The position numbers and the translations under genes were made by a program. Below, piece after piece: positions 43,159-43,845 of a stretch of DNA of 43,845 nt. Source of the stretch: UBA7916 sp036121365 (GTDB taxonomy: Bacteria > Pseudomonadota > Gammaproteobacteria > Comchoanobacterales > Comchoanobacteraceae). The DNA is taken from NCBI GenBank assembly GCA_036121365.1, contig JAZAFR010000027.1, positions 1 to 43,845 on the forward strand. Reading direction: 5' to 3'. Within the stretch, counting starts at the first letter, position 1; every line of letters begins with the position of its first letter. Under the pieces are notes generated by a model. It did not search any database, was not told the DNA's origin, and saw nothing but the letters and a program-made list of their open reading frames with translations.

Positions 43159-43845
43159 CTATTTTTCATCTGATGACTTTTTTATTGTCTTTGTTCGCTT
43201 ACCTGCTTTTACTGCTGGTTTTTTTGGCTTGCTTTTTACTTTTTTATCTTTGCCTTCATCTACCTCACTGTAGTCAACATCAGATGACGCCAGATTTTCT
43301 GACTCATTATTCTTCGTTGACGCTTGTTCTTCCTGAGCATTGTCCGATTGTATCTCTCCTTTAGCTGTACCGGCTTCTGCTTCCTCTGCATCTAGCTGCT
43401 CTGTCCCCGCTTGTGACCCAACGGCAGCATTGTCTTGTCCTGTACCCTGGTCTGGGGCTTCTTCTATATTGTCTGTGCCATTATCAGATGCCGGTTGTTC
43501 CGGCTCATCACTCTGCTTTGATGCTTGCTCTTCCTGAGCATTGTCCGCTTGTATCTCTTCTCCAGCAGAACCCTCTGCTGCTTGCTCTGTGTCTGATTGC
43601 TCTGCCTCCGCATGTGACTCAACAACCGTATTGTCTTGACCTAGATCCTGGTCTGGGCTTTCATCTACACTGACTGTGCCATCAGATGCCGTATCTTTTT
43701 GTCCATCACTCTGCGTTGATGCTTGCTCTTCCTGAGCATTGTCCGCTTGTATCTCTTCTCCAGCAGAACCCTCTGCTGCTTGCTCTGTGTCTGATTGCTC
43801 TGCCTCCGCATGTGACTCAACAACCGTATTGTCTTGACCTAGATC
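43159..43845 (-). CDS. Acidic tandem-repeat protein, partial (5' end beyond the window)
   Basis: The minus strand is open from the window edge (43845) to a TAG at 43159-43161, 228 residues with no stop; the start lies outside. The visible part is made of three repeats of 66, 67 and about 65 residues, very rich in Glu, Asp, Gln, Ala and Ser (GQDNTVVESHAEAEQSDTEQ, EEIQADNAQEEQAS, SPDQ/APDQG). The C-terminus switches to a strongly basic Lys/Pro tail (KDKKVKSKPKKPAVKAGKRT, then KTIKKSSDEK). Plus-strand frames over the same DNA are shadows. Likely disordered; secreted acidic repeat proteins and effectors of intracellular bacteria can look like this, but no function can be assigned. Confidence 0.85.
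   Translation of the reverse strand, partial: DLGQDNTVVESHAEAEQSDTEQAAEGSAGEEIQADNAQEEQASTQSDGQKDTASDGTVSVDESPDQDLGQDNTVVESHAEAEQSDTEQAAEGSAGEEIQADNAQEEQASKQSDEPEQPASDNGTDNIEEAPDQGTGQDNAAVGSQAGTEQLDAEEAEAGTAKGEIQSDNAQEEQASTKNNESENLASSDVDYSEVDEGKDKKVKSKPKKPAVKAGKRTKTIKKSSDEK
43447..43845 (-). repeat. Tandem 198/201-bp repeats in the partial acidic protein gene
   Basis: Units at 43648-43845 (198 bases) and 43447-43647 (201 bases). Bases 43519-43647 repeat at 43717-43845 with an offset of 198 and appear nearly or fully identical over about 129 bases. A third, diverged unit lies to the left of 43447. More units may follow beyond the window edge. Confidence 0.9.

Noticed and set aside
43004..43673. 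Several plus-strand open frames at the right edge
   Set aside because: They are antisense shadows of the acidic repeat gene; the minus strand is open throughout with consistent repeat and charge pattern.

Overview
The window reads as a chromosomal segment of an intracellular gammaproteobacterium that lives inside a eukaryotic host cell. Three things support this. A Dot/Icm (type IVB) secretion locus fills the right half in the same gene order as Legionella region II (icmP-O-N-M-L-K-E-G-C-D-J-B). Two adjacent genes encode ADP/ATP translocase (NTT) family proteins, the hallmark of energy parasites. Several proteins look like host-directed effectors (ankyrin repeats, nuclear-localisation-like motifs). 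The housekeeping genes (prfB with its +1 frameshift, tolB-pal-cpoB, nadK-recN, msrB, tRNA-Lys) are gammaproteobacterial in type. A Legionellales-like or related host-dependent lineage fits; species and genus cannot be named from the sequence alone.

Layout. 1-3.8 kb: four tandem paralogous secreted proteins on the minus strand, one operon, with an A10 tract inside the predicted promoter and 10-bp direct repeats just upstream. 3.9-5.0 kb: prfB (release factor 2). 5.2-7.0 kb: ankyrin-repeat protein. 7.4-11.4 kb: msrB, tRNA-Lys and the tolB-pal-cpoB envelope genes, with small membrane proteins of unknown function. 12.4-15.6 kb: a periplasmic coiled-coil protein, then nadK-recN. 15.7-18.0 kb: a candidate nuclear-targeted effector, the remnant of a duplicated gene, and a secreted protein. 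18.1-22.9 kb: a membrane protein, two NTT translocases and a YheT-type hydrolase. 23.0-23.9 kb: two overlapping small secreted proteins.

23.9-41.8 kb, all minus strand: the Dot/Icm block. It encodes the coupling proteins DotM, DotL and DotN; inner-membrane DotJ and DotI; core-complex proteins DotH, DotG and DotF; membrane proteins DotE and DotP; and the ATPase DotO. Three features depart from the Legionella plan. DotG is very large (1448 aa) because of about 1000 residues of decapeptide repeats, punctuated by regularly spaced cysteine pairs. An extra gene carrying three DotP-like modules in one chain sits between dotE and dotP. The DotK-position protein has no lipobox. A strong predicted promoter lies just upstream of icmP. 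Upstream of it are two hydrophilic unknown proteins, the second cut by the window edge and built from tandem acidic 66-67 residue repeats.

Taken together: Dot/Icm would deliver effectors such as the ankyrin and NLS/KEN-motif proteins into the host, the NTT carriers would import host nucleotides, and Tol-Pal with the secreted paralogs would maintain or decorate the envelope. All functional statements rest on motifs, gene order and recalled family features; no database search was made.
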